This document shows, in pieces, positions 1 to 8,700 of a stretch of DNA of 64,000 nt; the stretch's first letter is position 1; each line of letters starts with the position of its first letter. A program made the position numbers and the translations under genes. Source of the DNA: Lachnospiraceae bacterium (GTDB taxonomy: Bacteria; Bacillota; Clostridia; Lachnospirales; Lachnospiraceae); NCBI GenBank assembly GCA_900771195.1, contig CAAGMZ010000029.1, positions 1-64,000 on the forward strand, in the 5' to 3' direction. The notes under the pieces are model-generated. The model saw only the letters and a program-made list of their open reading frames with translations. It was not told where the DNA came from and searched no databases.

Positions 1-563
1 CCGAGAGAATCGTAAAGCTTCCTAAGCTCTGCCTCCGGCATATCCTTAAATCCGTCAAATACAACCACATCGGCAGGTTCCGGAAATACCGTCACAAGTG
101 TCTCAGGTTTATCCATATCGGCTTCCCGTGAATCAACAGGATTGATGCAGAACTTTTTGATGCTGTCAAACTGTTCATCGGTAATTTCACCTTTTATCAC
201 ATAAATCACGGCAGTCTTGATGACTACATCCTCGTCTTCCTTCAGAAGCTTAACACACTGAACGGCACTGTCAGCCCTCTGGTCGAACTGTCCCGGCAGA
301 AACTCAACTCCGAATACCCTTTCACCCGGTCTGTGTTCAAAATCCTCCCTGTACACAATATCAACCGGGGGCTCTGAAAATACAGTTACAAGTGCTTTTT
401 CATATGTGGCGTCTGAAATATTCTCCACATCGTACCTTATAAGCACTCTCACGTCAGTAACCGTGCTTATTCCCAGATATCCGCTTATCTCTTCCGAAAG
501 CTCCTTTGCCTTGACTGCAAATTCAGGTTTCTTTTCCGAATAAACTCTCTTTACGCTGCTCAT
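1..563 (-). CDS. purL: Phosphoribosylformylglycinamidine synthase, N-terminal part (runs off window)
   Basis: This is the first 187 codons of a gene that continues past base 1. The product would be FGAM synthase, which converts FGAR to FGAM with glutamine in purine synthesis. The start is ATG at 563, preceded by an AGGAG site. The visible protein begins MSSVKRVYSEKKPEFAVKAK and goes on through VRVLIRYDVENIS and FSEPPVDIVY, which match the N-terminal PurS-like region of the long single-chain PurL found in Clostridia. No catalytic part is visible. It follows the M14-type gene by 18 bases and is probably co-transcribed with it. The identification rests on recalled family resemblance over the N-terminus only. 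Confidence 0.85.
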   Translation of the reverse strand, partial: MSSVKRVYSEKKPEFAVKAKELSEEISGYLGISTVTDVRVLIRYDVENISDATYEKALVTVFSEPPVDIVYREDFEHRPGERVFGVEFLPGQFDQRADSAVQCVKLLKEDEDVVIKTAVIYVIKGEITDEQFDSIKKFCINPVDSREADMDKPETLVTVFPEPADVVVFDGFKDMPEAELRKLYDSL

Positions 564-581
564 CACTTTCTCCTTTGACAT

Positions 582-1517
582 TTATTCATGTAATCTTCTA
601 ATTATCTTATACACAACAGCATCCTCCATGACTGTCGGAGCCGTATGTGCAAAAAATACCATTCCTTCCGTGGGCGACACTACACTGCTGAGGATTTCTC
701 CCGTATACGGGTCAATTATCTGCCCCATCACATCTCCACGGTACACTGTTGTTCCCGGCTCCATCATTCTCTTATAGAGACCGCCGTTTTCGGCCAGTAT
801 CGGAACCATATCATCTTCATTTATCACCTCGGCTATATATCCGCTGTGATTATTATACTTTACAATGCCCATTCTTGTAAAAAATCTGAGAATGGAAGCG
901 ACAGCCTGCCTTGCAGCCACATCATCAATATAGTCACTGCAGTGGGTGTACACCGAAAATGCATTGGTACCGTTCATCTGCCAGTTATAATTAAGTGTTG
1001 TTGTATCCATGGGCTTTGGTTTTCTTATTACCACAAACGGCAGTCCGAAGAGATTGGCAAGGCTCGGATTGTGATACCCTGTCTCCATCATTCGCACGTG
1101 TGGCACAAACTTTCCCGGCATGTAAAAGCTCGTAAGATGTATGCCATAACTGTAGCCTTTTATTATTTCCATTATCTCCGCGGCTATCTGCTGGGTGGTA
1201 TCTCCGTTAATGTGCCCGGGAAATTTTCTGTTAATGTCGGAATCATCAAGAGGCCAGAATCTTTTATCTATATTCATGGCATACTCATTGAGACACGGTA
1301 TCACAAGAATACTCTTATTGCTTAGTATCTGTCCGTGTTCTTCAAGCTTCTTAAGTTCCTTGACAAGCTGTGAGCATATATACGTCTGCTGATATTCGTT
1401 GCCCCTCAGGGAGCCTACCACGCATGCCGTCTTATCGCCCTGTCCGAACCTGAAGCCTGTTATTCTGAATTCTTCCCTGTATATTCCTTCAAGAGTATAA
1501 AGTGTTTCCTTAATCAC
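582..1517 (-). CDS. M14/aspartoacylase-like protein lacking one zinc ligand
   Basis: This 311-residue protein belongs to the succinylglutamate desuccinylase/aspartoacylase group of zinc carboxypeptidase-fold (M14) proteins. It keeps the DINRKFPG substrate-binding motif and the later zinc histidine (GIHLTS). The first zinc motif, normally HGxE, reads RGNE, so one metal ligand is Arg. A beta-barrel-like C-terminal segment (residues about 230-305) ends the protein. GTG at 1517 is preferred as the start: it has an AGGCGGTG site and overlaps the upstream stop by 8 bases, which suggests translational coupling. The upstream gene is an intact paralog. It may be inactive, use a different metal arrangement, or work with its neighbour. 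The substrate is unknown. Confidence 0.75.
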   Translation of the reverse strand: MIKETLYTLEGIYREEFRITGFRFGQGDKTACVVGSLRGNEYQQTYICSQLVKELKKLEEHGQILSNKSILVIPCLNEYAMNIDKRFWPLDDSDINRKFPGHINGDTTQQIAAEIMEIIKGYSYGIHLTSFYMPGKFVPHVRMMETGYHNPSLANLFGLPFVVIRKPKPMDTTTLNYNWQMNGTNAFSVYTHCSDYIDDVAARQAVASILRFFTRMGIVKYNNHSGYIAEVINEDDMVPILAENGGLYKRMMEPGTTVYRGDVMGQIIDPYTGEILSSVVSPTEGMVFFAHTAPTVMEDAVVYKIIRRLHE

Positions 1518-2493
1518 ATGCGTCACCGCCTGTCAACAGATTCCCGCTGCCTTCGGGTTTAACATTGCCGCAGACCCTGGCCATTATTGCTCCCTTGTAG
1601 ACAACCGGGTGTTCTCTAAGTGTAAGAAGGAATCCATCCTTGGGAGCAATGATTTCCTCCAGCACCTCGCCCTTAAGCGGACTGACTATTTTGCCTATGC
1701 GCCTGCCCTTTTTAATGAACACGCCAATTTCCTTATCTTCCGGAATAAAGAGACCGGACCTTCCGGCATGTATGGCTGATACATCCCCGGGCTTGGCGAT
1801 AATCGGTTTCTTTATGTCAACAGTCTCGCCGGTCCATATTCCCAGTTCTCTCATCAGCCTGAATATGCCGTTTAATGTCCTCTCCGCATAATCCATGCTT
1901 ATTCTGGAGCCTGCTCCCATTTCAACCACTATTGAGGGTACGTTGAACATATTAAGGCAGTTGGCAAGCGAAGACTCAAGATACGCGGACGATGATAACG
2001 CCCATATGATATCGGCATTCATAAGCTCCGCATACGGAAGGAGCTTGTCATAAAACTCCGGGCTCAGACGTACCTGCGGTACTTCTTTGATAAAAATATT
2101 GGATGAATGGACATCGACACACATATCACTGCCGATTATGTCCTGAGTTATCTTATATGCTATATGTTCTGCCATGGCCCCGGAATCGGTTCCGGGAAAA
2201 ACCCTGTTCATATCTAAGTCATTCATCGGTATCCCACGGCTTCCGGTATCGATTCCAAGCGGGTTTATTGCGGGATATACATCAACAATTCCGTGAAGAT
2301 GCTCAGGTTCAGACTTGATTTTCTCTATAAGCCTGTAGCACACATACTGTCCGTTAAGTTCATCCCCGTGAGTGCCTGTCACTATGGATATGCGTTTGGT
2401 GGATTTGTCCTTATCCGCAGGCTCGAGTCTGTTCTTTTGAACTGCAAGCCTTTCTTCCACAGGCATCTGCAAAGACACGATTTCTTCTATCAT
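1510..2493 (-). CDS. M14/succinylglutamate desuccinylase-aspartoacylase family hydrolase
   Basis: This 327-residue zinc-dependent amidohydrolase/carboxypeptidase-like protein has the complete motif set: GTHGDE for the first His and Glu, LDMNRVFPG for substrate binding, and CVDVHSS for the second His. The family cleaves N-acyl amino acids or small peptides; the actual substrate cannot be told from sequence. The start is ATG at 2493 with GGGAGG 8 bases upstream; an upstream in-frame TTG overlaps that site and is not used. It overlaps its Arg-for-His paralog downstream. It lies 27 bases after the helicase gene and probably shares its transcript. Confidence 0.8.
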   Translation of the reverse strand: MIEEIVSLQMPVEERLAVQKNRLEPADKDKSTKRISIVTGTHGDELNGQYVCYRLIEKIKSEPEHLHGIVDVYPAINPLGIDTGSRGIPMNDLDMNRVFPGTDSGAMAEHIAYKITQDIIGSDMCVDVHSSNIFIKEVPQVRLSPEFYDKLLPYAELMNADIIWALSSSAYLESSLANCLNMFNVPSIVVEMGAGSRISMDYAERTLNGIFRLMRELGIWTGETVDIKKPIIAKPGDVSAIHAGRSGLFIPEDKEIGVFIKKGRRIGKIVSPLKGEVLEEIIAPKDGFLLTLREHPVVYKGAIMARVCGNVKPEGSGNLLTGGDACD

Positions 2494-2520
2494 CTCACAA
2501 CCTCCCAAGGTATTATACGC

Positions 2521-4887
2521 TTATTCCCTCCAAAAATCCAGTACTTCTTCATAAACACTGTCCCTTGTCACTGTTTTATACTCGTTCCATTCCACAGGAA
2601 AAAGGCTGTTGTATGAGCTTTCAAGGAATCTGTTATCCAGAAGCAGTATGACTCCCCTGTCCTCATCAGTTCTTATGACACGTCCCGCTGCCTGCAGTAC
2701 CTTGTTCATTCCCGGATACACATATGCATACTCATACCCGCAGCCTTCCTTCTCATCATAGAACTGCCTCAGCAGTTCACTTGCGGTATTGATGGCAGGT
2801 AGCCCGGTTCCGACCACTATTACACCTATAAGGCTGTCATTTTTCAGGTCTATTCCCTCCGAAAATACGCCGCCCATCACGCACATACCTATCAGTGACT
2901 TTTCTCCGCTGTTTTCGTCAAACCTTTCCAGAAAATCCTCTTTGTCAGCTTCACTCATATTCTGGTGCTGGACTGCCAGATCATATTTGTACGCTGCATC
3001 ATCCGGCATGCACCCCAGCACTGCGTTCATGTATTTGTACGATGGGAAAAACACAAGGTAGTTTCCGTGTTTTGAATCTGCAACCGTACATATGTAATCC
3101 GCTATTTTGCGGTATTCCGTCTCATTGCGTCTGGTATACCTGCTTGTGACATCCCTTCCGATTGCCAGAAGCCTCTTTTTCGTGTCAAACGGGGAGTGGG
3201 CATATACGGCATAATCGTCTTTATTACCGCTTAAAAGCTCTTTATAATAATTGATTGGCAGCAGTGTTGCCGAAAAGAAAACCGCCGCCCTTCCCTGTGC
3301 AATCCGAAGCTTAAGGTTGCCGGACGGATTCACGCAGAACTGCCTTATCATAAAACCATCTTCGGTATGCTCAGTGTAGACCATATAATTGTCATCTATA
3401 CAGTCGTATATATAGTTATAATGCATGACATCAAAATAGAACTGTGACAGCTCCTTCATGTACTGAAAGTCCCTGTGCAGTTCGGTAAATTTAGTGATTT
3501 CAAAAGCCAGTGTCTGCATATTCATGGCAAAAGCACCCTGCTCATCAATCACCTTGTAGTCCCCCTCGCACTGACGCTTATATGCCAGAAGGTTTCCGTT
3601 GCACCTTTCAAGTGCACGTATGAGCGGCTTTCCGTATTCCGGGATTAGTTTCTTGACAGCAAGAAAGTCCTCCTTGTACATTGATGCGCTGTACATCTCC
3701 CTTGCCCTTTCAACAAGGTTATGCGCCTCATCCACAAGGAATATATAGTCACCGCAGGCGCCATCGGAAAAATATCTCTTAAGGCACACATGAGGGTCAA
3801 ATACATAATTATAATCGCATATTATTCCGTCCACCCAGTATGACACATCCAGAGAAAGCTCAAAAGGACATACATTGTGTTTTTCCGCGTATTGCTCTAT
3901 AACCTGTCTGTCAATAACAGCTTCATTACATATAATGTCATATACTGCATCATTTACCCTGTCATTGTGTCCCTTGGCATACCGGCATGCGATGGGATTA
4001 CATTCAGGTCCCGTCTCCGAATCCAAAAGGCATATCTTGTCCTTGGCCGTAATGGTGACAGTCTTAAAGCAGAGTCCTCTGTTTCTGAGTATCCCGAATG
4101 CTTCTTCTGCCGCCGTCCTCGTAATGGTCTTGGCCGTAAGATAGAATATTTTATCTCCCTTTCCCTGCCCCATTGACATAACTGACGGATATACGGTAGA
4201 TATGGTCTTCCCCACGCCGGTCGGCGCCTGAATGAATAAATTCATATTCCCCGTCACTGCTTTATACACATTCACCGCAAGCTGTCTTTGTCCGTCTCTG
4301 TACTCGAACGGAAATTCAAGTCCCTCTATTGACTTATTCCGTTCCGCCCTGTGCTCCCACACATAATCAGCCCATTTGACAAGCTCCCGGTACACATCCT
4401 CAAACCAGGAACTGATTTCATCCAAAGTCAGTATTTCCTGAAAGTACCTGATATTCTCATTATCAAGATTTATATATGTTACCCTTATTCCAATCTTATC
4501 AATCCTATTGTCCAGGCAATAAAAATATGCGTAGCACATCGCCTGAGCCTTATGCACATACACCGGCTCCGTGAAATATTTCACATCCTTATAAGTACCC
4601 TTTATCTCATCTATGTAGGTAATTCCATCCGATTCAAAAATCCCGTCTGCTCTGCCCTCAATGCTGACATGGTAGTTCTCTTCATCCCTGCCGTAGTTAA
4701 GCACTACCTCAGAACGATAATCCGGTCCCATGGACTTCTGAATCTTTCTGTGAGCTTTACTTCCCGCTTCCATTGCACTTTTATCGGTTATACCGCTGAA
4801 CCTGTTGTCAATGTCGCCGCTCTTGCATATGAACTCCACAAGATTTCTGACTGATATTCTCAATTGTCCGTCTTTGATGTCAAGCAT
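2521..4887 (-). CDS. Rad3/DinG-family ATP-dependent DNA helicase with N-terminal PD-(D/E)XK nuclease-like domain
   Basis: This 788-residue protein has two parts. Residues about 20-160 resemble a Cas4/RecB-type nuclease: GRADGIF, then YIDEIKG (the D...ExK signature), then HKAQAMCYAY (the QxxxY motif). From about residue 200 comes a superfamily 2 Rad3/XPD-like helicase with Walker A APTGVGKT, a cysteine-rich insert of four or more Cys that probably holds a 4Fe-4S cluster, VDEAH box, and C-terminal motifs GGVFSEGIDL and QAAGRVIRTDED. This suggests a DNA repair helicase that can also cut. The start is ATG at 4887 with AAGGGG upstream. A longer GTG start at 4923 would lie in the promoter. Confidence 0.88.
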   Translation of the reverse strand: MLDIKDGQLRISVRNLVEFICKSGDIDNRFSGITDKSAMEAGSKAHRKIQKSMGPDYRSEVVLNYGRDEENYHVSIEGRADGIFESDGITYIDEIKGTYKDVKYFTEPVYVHKAQAMCYAYFYCLDNRIDKIGIRVTYINLDNENIRYFQEILTLDEISSWFEDVYRELVKWADYVWEHRAERNKSIEGLEFPFEYRDGQRQLAVNVYKAVTGNMNLFIQAPTGVGKTISTVYPSVMSMGQGKGDKIFYLTAKTITRTAAEEAFGILRNRGLCFKTVTITAKDKICLLDSETGPECNPIACRYAKGHNDRVNDAVYDIICNEAVIDRQVIEQYAEKHNVCPFELSLDVSYWVDGIICDYNYVFDPHVCLKRYFSDGACGDYIFLVDEAHNLVERAREMYSASMYKEDFLAVKKLIPEYGKPLIRALERCNGNLLAYKRQCEGDYKVIDEQGAFAMNMQTLAFEITKFTELHRDFQYMKELSQFYFDVMHYNYIYDCIDDNYMVYTEHTEDGFMIRQFCVNPSGNLKLRIAQGRAAVFFSATLLPINYYKELLSGNKDDYAVYAHSPFDTKKRLLAIGRDVTSRYTRRNETEYRKIADYICTVADSKHGNYLVFFPSYKYMNAVLGCMPDDAAYKYDLAVQHQNMSEADKEDFLERFDENSGEKSLIGMCVMGGVFSEGIDLKNDSLIGVIVVGTGLPAINTASELLRQFYDEKEGCGYEYAYVYPGMNKVLQAAGRVIRTDEDRGVILLLDNRFLESSYNSLFPVEWNEYKTVTRDSVYEEVLDFWRE

Positions 4888-4923
4888 CGTTCGCCTGCCC
4901 CTTCCCGCACACTGGTCACTCAC

Positions 4924-4952
4924 AGTATACTATCATGTACCGGGTCATGCAA
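4924..4952 (-). promoter_or_regulatory. Sigma-A-type promoter for the Rad3-like helicase gene
   Basis: On the minus strand TTGCAT (4952-4947) and TATACT (4929-4924) are separated by 17 bases. Transcription would begin near 4917, about 30 bases before the ATG. This gives the helicase and the M14 genes a promoter separate from the LexA-box promoter further upstream. Confidence 0.6.
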
Positions 4953-4958
4953 GACTTC

Positions 4959-5702
4959 TCACTTTCTTATGTCCATATACTTTCTGAATCTCAGTGGCAT
5001 ATTCTGCCTCTGAAGCTTTTCATTGCGCCTTGCACTTATGCTTATGCTGCGTTGAAAAGTATCCCACAGCTCCCTTACAGTCTCCTCATCGTCATCATAC
5101 TTTAAAGAAGCAATGACACCGGCATCCACCTTGCACACAAAGCACTCTCCTCCCGCAGCGTGAACGGCAGCCATATTGCGCTTAATATCCGCAATAACAA
5201 AATTTTCCTGCATGAGCCTGTCGGCAAAAAACTCCGCAATCGGCACAAGTATATTGTTATGAGGCTCAAATTTGGCAAAAAGATACTCCCCCTGCTGTCT
5301 GAATCTCACAAATCCCATATAATGCTGTATCTCGCGCGTGCAATTCCTTCTCATTGAGAATATCTTCATCACAACATCATCCTGAAGCTTATTGATTATT
5401 CCGGGCCCGACCCGAAAACCCTTCCTGATAAACTGAAGAACTGCATTTCCTCTTTCGGGGTCAGACGACAGGCAGGCGTAACACACCATTTCATATGCTT
5501 CCGGTGATATCTTTTCTCTCACGGCTCTGGAGACACGTGACGCCTTCTCCTTATTGGTCTCAACATCTCTGTATTCCGCAAAAATCACCATATTATCATT
5601 ATTGCATACGGAAATCCCAGTGGAATTGATGTCTATTGACCATGCATCAAAAACAGCCGTCAGTATTCCGTCAACAGTTCCGTCACAACGACATATAACC
5701 AT
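4959..5702 (-). CDS. TIGR03915-type putative DNA metabolism protein
   Basis: This 247-residue protein matches the conserved partner of radical SAM protein TIGR03916 in anaerobic Firmicutes. Recognisable stretches include a basic central segment (SMRRNCTREIQHYMGFVRF), FAKFEPHNNIL and the acidic FFADRLMQENFVIADIKR. Some family members are fused to a uracil-DNA-glycosylase-like domain; this one is not. It begins 10 bases after the radical SAM gene, clearly in the same operon. A role in DNA repair or modification is assigned from family pairing only; no biochemical activity is established to my knowledge. Confidence 0.8.
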   Translation of the reverse strand: MVICRCDGTVDGILTAVFDAWSIDINSTGISVCNNDNMVIFAEYRDVETNKEKASRVSRAVREKISPEAYEMVCYACLSSDPERGNAVLQFIRKGFRVGPGIINKLQDDVVMKIFSMRRNCTREIQHYMGFVRFRQQGEYLFAKFEPHNNILVPIAEFFADRLMQENFVIADIKRNMAAVHAAGGECFVCKVDAGVIASLKYDDDEETVRELWDTFQRSISISARRNEKLQRQNMPLRFRKYMDIRK

Positions 5703-5712
5703 GCTGCACCTC

Positions 5713-7146
5713 CTATATCTGCCCGCTTATCAGCCCATAAGCCGAATTACTCCTGCTTATGTCGGACGCCACATCAAGATTACCGTCATTATCAAAAAAA
5801 GAAAGCTGCCTGTAACCCAATTCCTGCCCTATTCTGCTTCTGAAATTCTTATCCGGATCCACAAGATTTCTGACTATATAATCCTCGTCTATTCTGATAC
5901 TGTTATACAGCATCTTTCCCGAGCAGGTTATAAAATACACAGCCCTCTTGAGAACCACTCCCATTTTCTTAATATTCTCAAAATCAAGAACAGCGCTCTT
6001 TCTTGCCCGTACAATCCGGCGTGCGGAATTCGTCCCTATCCCGGGCACCCTAAGAAGCGTATAATAGTCCGCTTTATTAATCTCTACGGGAAAACATTCC
6101 AGATGTCTCAGCGCCCAGTCACACTTGGGATCAACCAGCATATTAAAATTCGGCTTTTCTTCGGAAAGCAGCTCATCCGCCTTAAAACCGTAGAACCTGA
6201 GAAGCCAGTCAGCCTGATACAGCCTGTGTTCACGGGACAGCGGCGTACTTCCGTCAATTCCCGGAAGTGCTTCATCCTTATTCACATTGACGAATGCGGA
6301 ATAAAAAACGCGCTTAAGATCATAATTGGCGTAAAGCGCCTCAGACACCTTAACTATCTGGTAATCACTCTCACCGGATGCCCCTACTATCATCTGGGTA
6401 CTCTGTCCGGCAGGTACATATCTTCGCTGTTGTCGCCTGTATATGTCAATGTCATTCCTGCCTGTCGGGACAATGCCGGTATCACGCCTGTCTTCGGACT
6501 TTCTGCCTCCATCATATAACATAAGTCTGTTACTTGTGATTCCCTTCTGTATCTGCTTCATCGGACCAAGAATTATATTCCTTGACTTATTCGGTGCCAG
6601 CTTCTTAAGTCCTTCTGTTGTAGGAAGTTCAAGGTTGACGCTCATTCTGTCAGCATACCATCCGACCCTCTCAATCAGTTCTGCATCGGCTCCGGGAATA
6701 CCTTTTACATGGATATACCCGCCAAAGCTGTATTTTTCCCTCAGAAGCCTGACCGTCTCATAAAGCAGCCCCATTGTATGAGTGGGGCTCTTCACGATGC
6801 CTGAGCTTAAAAACAGTCCTTCAATGTAATTCCTCCGGTAAAATTCTATAGTCAGCGTGCAAACCTCTTCAGGGGTAAATGATGTTCTCACCACATCATT
6901 GGATACCCTGTTGATACAATACCGGCAGTCAAATATACACTCATTGGTCAAAAGAATCTTCAGAAGCGAAATGCATCTTCCATCAGCAGCAAAGCTGTGG
7001 CATATCCCGCACTTTATGGCATTTCCTATTCCGCTTCCGTTATTATTCCTCTCAGAACCGCTTGATGTGCATGCCACATCGTACTTGGCGGCATCAGTAA
7101 GAATTTCTAATTTATCCGAAAGCGAAAGATTTTCACATATTCTCAT
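5713..7146 (-). CDS. Radical SAM putative DNA repair/modification protein (TIGR03916-type)
   Basis: This 477-residue protein has a radical SAM core. The cluster motif CIFDCRYC lies at about residues 72-79, with a second Cys pair just before it (CGICHSF). The C-terminus carries a helix-hairpin-helix DNA-binding motif (LRVPGIGTNSARRIVRARKS). This order matches the TIGR03916 family, always paired with TIGR03915. The start is ATG at 7146 with GGAGA 7 bases upstream. Two earlier in-frame ATGs lie at the -10 box and about the transcription start, so they are unlikely starts. The promoter carries two LexA-type boxes, so the operon is probably SOS-induced. The lesion acted on is unknown. Confidence 0.85.
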   Translation of the reverse strand: MRICENLSLSDKLEILTDAAKYDVACTSSGSERNNNGSGIGNAIKCGICHSFAADGRCISLLKILLTNECIFDCRYCINRVSNDVVRTSFTPEEVCTLTIEFYRRNYIEGLFLSSGIVKSPTHTMGLLYETVRLLREKYSFGGYIHVKGIPGADAELIERVGWYADRMSVNLELPTTEGLKKLAPNKSRNIILGPMKQIQKGITSNRLMLYDGGRKSEDRRDTGIVPTGRNDIDIYRRQQRRYVPAGQSTQMIVGASGESDYQIVKVSEALYANYDLKRVFYSAFVNVNKDEALPGIDGSTPLSREHRLYQADWLLRFYGFKADELLSEEKPNFNMLVDPKCDWALRHLECFPVEINKADYYTLLRVPGIGTNSARRIVRARKSAVLDFENIKKMGVVLKRAVYFITCSGKMLYNSIRIDEDYIVRNLVDPDKNFRSRIGQELGYRQLSFFDNDGNLDVASDISRSNSAYGLISGQI

Positions 7147-7158
7147 AAAGCCATCTCC

Positions 7159-7205
7159 AAACATATGTTCTGATTCCATTATAGCACATATGTTCGATTT
7201 GTAAA
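7159..7205 (-). promoter_or_regulatory. Promoter with two LexA (SOS) boxes for the radical SAM repair operon
   Basis: On the minus strand TTTACA (7205-7200), a 16-base spacer and TATAAT (7183-7178) form a promoter. Two Gram-positive LexA-type boxes (consensus GAAC-N4-GTTY) overlap it: CGAACATATGTGC (7196-7184), inside the spacer, and GAACATATGTTT (7170-7159), just past the -10 where transcription should start. The second fits the consensus fully and the first has one mismatch. The placement fits classic LexA repression. Confidence 0.75.
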
Positions 7206-7259
7206 TAAAAAAATAGTTGCAAAATAATTGTCAATATACGCTGATAATTACTCTGCAAC
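7201..7259 (-). terminator. Rho-independent terminator of the TPR/DUF6273 gene
   Basis: On the minus strand GTTGCA...TGCAAC flank TAATTATCA...TGACAATTA in an imperfect hairpin (7259-7216). It is followed by TATTTTTTTATTT. It lies about 50 bases after the stop at 7310 and abuts the SOS promoter of the next gene. Confidence 0.65.
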
Positions 7260-7309
7260 TCCTGCGCCCCGCCTCGCGTGGCTTTTTTACTGTTTCACGC
7301 TCACAGACA

Positions 7310-8566
7310 TTATTCTGCAGACTCTACTGCATCCTTTGAAATAAATATCATCGGCCTTATTCCGATGCTGCTGTCATTGACCATACTGCCTGCACATGCA
7401 ATGACTCCGTCTTCACTCATGTATGCTACCGTAAGTGTATTGGAACCGTTGGTTCTGAGCCACCATCTGCTGTTTCCGTTACTCTCGACTTTAATTCCGT
7501 TATTGACCGCATAATCGGTAGGCGCGGCAGCGCGTTCCTCATGGGCTGCACGAAGGTCATCGTCAAATCCGTATTCACTGCTCAGCATCTCATCTATCGA
7601 AGGTATTGCAACCTTGTCATCAGTGGGCTCACCGCTTACGGTTCCGTACATTATGTTGACCGGCGTATCTACATGCATCGTCTGAACATATCCCTTTTGT
7701 GCATCTGAAAATGCTGCCTCATAAAAATCCTCATTAAGCCATTTCCTTACATAGGAATTATTCCAGTCAACTGAAGCATATTCACCGTAATACTGCACGG
7801 TGTCCACAAGATTATGACTTATGAGAAAATATCCCTCGTCATTTTCCGATAACACATCCCAAAGTATATTCTCCCGGCGGAAATAATTGTATCCTCCGTT
7901 GCCGTCATCAGCCCTGAGGTATGTGCATCCGTCAACAGTTATAATGTCATTGTCAAACTCTCCTGCTTTTATACATACGGGAACACTGTCCGGATTAAGC
8001 ATGCTGCAGGGATATCCGCCAAAATACATCTGCTTCTCTGCTGCCATAACGGCTTTCCCGTCTATGTATTCAAAGCTGTCGCTGTTTTTAAAAAAATCAC
8101 TTTTATATCCGCTTACAAGACCGCTTATCACTTCATCATCCTTCACAAGCAGTCTGTATGCCTCCTCATCCTTTCCGTTTTCCACAAGCAGGTCTGCATA
8201 GCGGTAATAAATATCCGTGACATTTTCGGGAAGCTCCTTTCCCGCAGCTGCATTATCCTCGATAAGACTTATTGCCCCGGAGCAGGCGCCCTCCATTGAT
8301 GCCGTATCATTCATTTTCTCATAAACATCAATGAGGTATATGTATGTCTGAATATTATCCGGTTCCATATCCAGAGCCAGTCCGTATGCTGCCGCTGCCT
8401 TCTCGTAATCACCGCTCTGTGCAAATGAATTACCGTTATTGATATGGTCCGAAGCAGTAAGCTTTTTCGGTTTCATGCTGAGCATGACGGCAACGGCAGC
8501 CGCCGCCAGCAGAACGACAACGCCAAGCACTGAATATATAATAATATTTTTCTTTTTCTTATCCAC
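7310..8566 (-). CDS. Membrane-anchored TPR protein with C-terminal DUF6273 domain
   Basis: This 418-residue protein starts with a lysine-rich cytoplasmic end and one transmembrane segment (residues about 9-30). One or two tetratricopeptide units follow (GNSFAQSGDYEKAAAAYG, about 45-120). The C-terminal half ends in a DUF6273-type module: YASVDWNNSYVRKWLN, then NSRWWLRTNG, then SSIGIRPMIFI, a lectin-like/sulfatase-modifying-factor-like fold often seen outside the membrane in Lachnospiraceae. The start is GTG at 8566, 9 bases after AAGGAG. The gene is alone, divergent from the SDR operon. Function unknown; an extracytoplasmic binding role is plausible. Confidence 0.75.
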   Translation of the reverse strand: MDKKKKNIIIYSVLGVVVLLAAAAVAVMLSMKPKKLTASDHINNGNSFAQSGDYEKAAAAYGLALDMEPDNIQTYIYLIDVYEKMNDTASMEGACSGAISLIEDNAAAGKELPENVTDIYYRYADLLVENGKDEEAYRLLVKDDEVISGLVSGYKSDFFKNSDSFEYIDGKAVMAAEKQMYFGGYPCSMLNPDSVPVCIKAGEFDNDIITVDGCTYLRADDGNGGYNYFRRENILWDVLSENDEGYFLISHNLVDTVQYYGEYASVDWNNSYVRKWLNEDFYEAAFSDAQKGYVQTMHVDTPVNIMYGTVSGEPTDDKVAIPSIDEMLSSEYGFDDDLRAAHEERAAAPTDYAVNNGIKVESNGNSRWWLRTNGSNTLTVAYMSEDGVIACAGSMVNDSSIGIRPMIFISKDAVESAE

Positions 8567-8651
8567 GGCAGATTGCTCCTTATAACATCACTTTTGGTGT
8601 TTAAACCACTCACATCATTTTATTGCATTTAATAATTCCAGTCAATGATTT

Positions 8652-8680
8652 TTGACATTTTCATGCTTATAAATTATACT
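8652..8680 (+). promoter_or_regulatory. Strong sigma-A promoter for the SDR-unknown-splB operon
   Basis: TTGACA (8652-8657), a 17-base spacer and TATACT (8675-8680) lie just ahead of AGGAGG (8690-8695) and the ATG at 8701. No LexA-type box is seen here. Confidence 0.75.
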
Positions 8681-8700
8681 GATAGAGTCAGGAGGCAATC

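Noticed and set aside
645..1325. Long plus-strand frame opposite the M14-like gene
   Set aside because: It is a shadow of the minus-strand coding sequence with an atypical His/Cys-rich product and no start signal.
5554..6519. 321-codon plus-strand frame
   Set aside because: It is antisense to the conserved TIGR03915 and radical SAM genes and shows no domain or ribosome site.
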